A DNA stretch of 23,820 nucleotides from a virus. The stretch spans positions 1 to 23,820 of the IMG/VR virus record IMGVR_UViG_3300034082_000779. One strand, given 5' to 3'. This document shows, piece after piece, positions 22,787-23,820 of the stretch; position 1 is the stretch's first letter, and the number at the start of each line of letters is the position of its first letter. The notes below the pieces were generated by a model. The model did no database searches, was not told where the DNA came from, and worked only from the letters and a program-made list of their open reading frames with translations. The position numbers and the translations under genes are program-made.

Positions 22787-23257
22787 TTACGCTCCTATGG
22801 TCATAGTCATAATTGCACCTTCTGTAGTGGTTGAAAGACCACCAGACGGAGGGATGATTGACCATTTTACACCCGAAGTGGTAGACGAGTCAGCGGTCAG
22901 AACGTAGGCGTTAGATGCTCCAGCCGCTAGTTTTGCCGCCGTAATAGCGTTTGTGGCTATTTTTGCTGTGGTAACAGCGTCACTAGCAAGTTTGGCATCA
23001 GTAACGGCAAGTGCGGCTATTTTTGCAGTAGTGACTGCATCAGTAGCAAGTTTTGTCTCCGTAACGGCGTTTGCGGCTACTTTTATAGCAGTAACTGAGT
23101 CCGTAGCAAGTTTGTCAGCGGTTACTTCACCCGTAGCAATAACGTAGGTTGCTGGGGTACTAAGTATCCAAGCAGAGCCGTTGTAGACCCAGCGCTTACC
23201 CCCAGATACAAAAGCGTCATTAGTTGACGGGCTATTGGGAAAATCAATCGCTGGCAT
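22787..23257 (-). CDS. Short tipless fibre with seven 10-residue repeats
   Basis: 156 residues from MPAIDFPNSPSTND; a longer form starting at 23293 runs through the preceding small gene in another frame and is rejected. Residues 1-33 are the DFPNSP module (DFPNSP...WVYNGSAW). Residues about 44-113 are seven 10-residue repeats of the type AVTxxKLAxD. A conserved end, AYVLTADSSTTSGVKWSI, is followed by GAIMTMTIGA and stop, with no INGAM or AEL domain. Such repeats form trimeric beta-helix or coiled shafts. Starts 14 bases inside the preceding small gene. Confidence 0.85.
   Translation of the reverse strand: MPAIDFPNSPSTNDAFVSGGKRWVYNGSAWILSTPATYVIATGEVTADKLATDSVTAIKVAANAVTETKLATDAVTTAKIAALAVTDAKLASDAVTTAKIATNAITAAKLAAGASNAYVLTADSSTTSGVKWSIIPPSGGLSTTTEGAIMTMTIGA
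22919..23131. repeat. Tandem 30 bp repeats in the short fibre gene
   Basis: Seven degenerate 30-base units encode the 10-residue AVTxxKLAxD repeats. On the plus strand the phrase GTAACxGC...GCAAGTTT recurs with that period. Copy number of such units can change by slippage or unequal recombination, changing shaft length. Confidence 0.7.
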
Positions 23258-23429
23258 CTGGACTCCATTCTTCTGCTGTGTTACCTTCAGCAACCCATGC
23301 GTCGTATGCGGCTTTGTTTGGGTTGTCGTCAGTTAAAGGGAATGACATGAAACCACCGTCATGTAATCTTTTCATGATATGGCGTTGGACTTCTCCCATT
23401 ATTGTTGGTATATCAGAATAATAAAACAT
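23244..23429 (-). CDS. Small fibre-linked protein, copy 1 (61 aa)
   Basis: 61 residues from the ATG at 23427-23429 (MFYYSDIPTIMGEV), which overlaps the upstream fibre stop by one base (TGATG); a GTG one codon earlier is less likely. This copy is the most divergent: the core reads [20 protein letters not shown], keeping AWVAEGN and EEWSPD but not DYQQYL. It ends SPDASD, and its last 14 bases hold the next fibre's start. Confidence 0.85.
   Translation of the reverse strand: MFYYSDIPTIMGEVQRHIMKRLHDGGFMSFPLTDDNPNKAAYDAWVAEGNTAEEWSPDASD
23252..23300. repeat. 49-base exact direct repeat, copy B
   Basis: Partner of 20577-20625, 2.7 kb away. It covers the 3' end of small fibre-linked copy 1 and the ATG of the short tipless fibre, so it sits exactly at a module junction. 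Confidence 0.85.
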
Positions 23430-23820
23430 CACAACTCCGCACTAAATCCAAGGTAACTTGAACCACCATTATGAATAATGTAATAGGTTCTAAAAGCGGT
23501 AAAACCAGTTGCGGTTGCCGCTATTCCAACCGTATTTTCAGTACTTACTGTTCCGTCTAAACCAAAAGTATAAAAAACCTGAGCAGCGTTAAACAGGTCA
23601 AACGCTCGTAAAGAACCAGCGTCTATGGATGTTGGCGCAACTCTCATGCTTACTGGAAGCGGAATAACACCATACAAATTACTTCCTGTTTGTGCGGTCA
23701 ATAATCCATAGTTTTTTTCACCGCTTCTTCGCTGGTAGTAACGCTGACACTTTTGCAAAGTCACACCAATGTCTTCAAACTCAAATGGTGTAGCAACAGC
23801 ACCAGCCTCAAGTTGAACAC
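23429..23820 (-). CDS. Tail fibre ending AEL (N-terminal part beyond window)
   Basis: Only the C-terminal ~130 residues are in the window; the frame is open to position 23820, so an apparent start at 23764 is internal. The visible part begins in [15 protein letters not shown] and continues with CQRYYQRRS, IPLPVSMRVAPT, a variable tip and the end LGFSAEL. It is the fifth fibre with this domain. The first 46 bases visible (23775-23820) are identical to 17668-17713 in the 690-residue fibre. Confidence 0.88.
   Translation of the reverse strand, partial: VQLEAGAVATPFEFEDIGVTLQKCQRYYQRRSGEKNYGLLTAQTGSNLYGVIPLPVSMRVAPTSIDAGSLRAFDLFNAAQVFYTFGLDGTVSTENTVGIAATATGFTAFRTYYIIHNGGSSYLGFSAEL
23775..23820. 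repeat. 46-base exact direct repeat, copy B
   Basis: Partner of 17668-17713, 6.1 kb apart and in the same orientation, at the boundary between the common beta-sandwich and the variable tip of the fibre. Confidence 0.8.

Noticed and set aside
14625-23820. Diversity-generating retroelement acting on the fibre tips
   Set aside because: No reverse transcriptase and no template-repeat/variable-repeat pair with adenine-specific changes is visible; the tips differ throughout, including in length. A reverse transcriptase outside the window cannot be excluded.

Overview
The window is an internal piece of a tailed-phage (Caudoviricetes) genome. 38 of the 39 protein-coding genes lie on the minus strand, so biological order runs from high to low coordinates. 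Genes are packed with ATGA, TAATG and TGATG stop/start overlaps or gaps of a few bases. No tRNA, rRNA, IS element, integrase or CRISPR array is visible. The host is not proven. A VanY-type endolysin with a peptidoglycan-binding domain, a proteasome-beta/HslV-like protein and the general look of the hypothetical proteins make a (possibly freshwater) actinobacterial host my best guess, by inference only.

Layout in transcription order. (1) 23820-14269 is a tail-fibre/adhesin array. It holds five long fibres (one cut by the window edge) with the same C-terminal domain ending in AEL. Each is followed immediately by a 53-61 residue protein with a conserved core ([15 protein letters not shown] in four copies). 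Interleaved are a tail-collar protein, two small beta-rich proteins, a fibre with a different C-terminus and two very short tipless fibres. Four of the five small genes are under 60 codons. (2) 14259-12203 holds a large adhesin (three fibronectin III domains plus a glycine-rich segment) and a 114-residue companion. (3) 12136-10115 holds an M15 endolysin, a KTSC-domain protein and three small unknowns. (4) 10096-8537 is the terminase large subunit. (5) 8490-6870 holds three unknowns, one with a glycosylase-like VDRH motif. (6) 6867-4165 holds a small membrane protein, then a translationally coupled trio (HTH-like protein, metallophosphoesterase, Ntn-hydrolase), then a second small membrane protein. 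(7) 4165-1 holds an unknown protein, the portal, a coiled-coil scaffold candidate and the start of an N4-gp56-like major capsid protein.

The one plus-strand gene candidate is a small zinc-ribbon ORF at 3447-3620, just upstream of the portal gene on the other strand.

How the parts fit: terminase, portal, scaffold and capsid build and fill the head; the endolysin and the two small membrane proteins are lysis candidates; the fibre array supplies several receptor-binding proteins. The observations most worth following are the strict fibre/small-protein pairing, the phage-borne proteasome-like protein coupled to a phosphoesterase, and the exact direct repeats between fibre modules that would favour recombination. 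Tail tube, tape measure, replication genes and a recognisable small terminase lie outside the window or are not identifiable.
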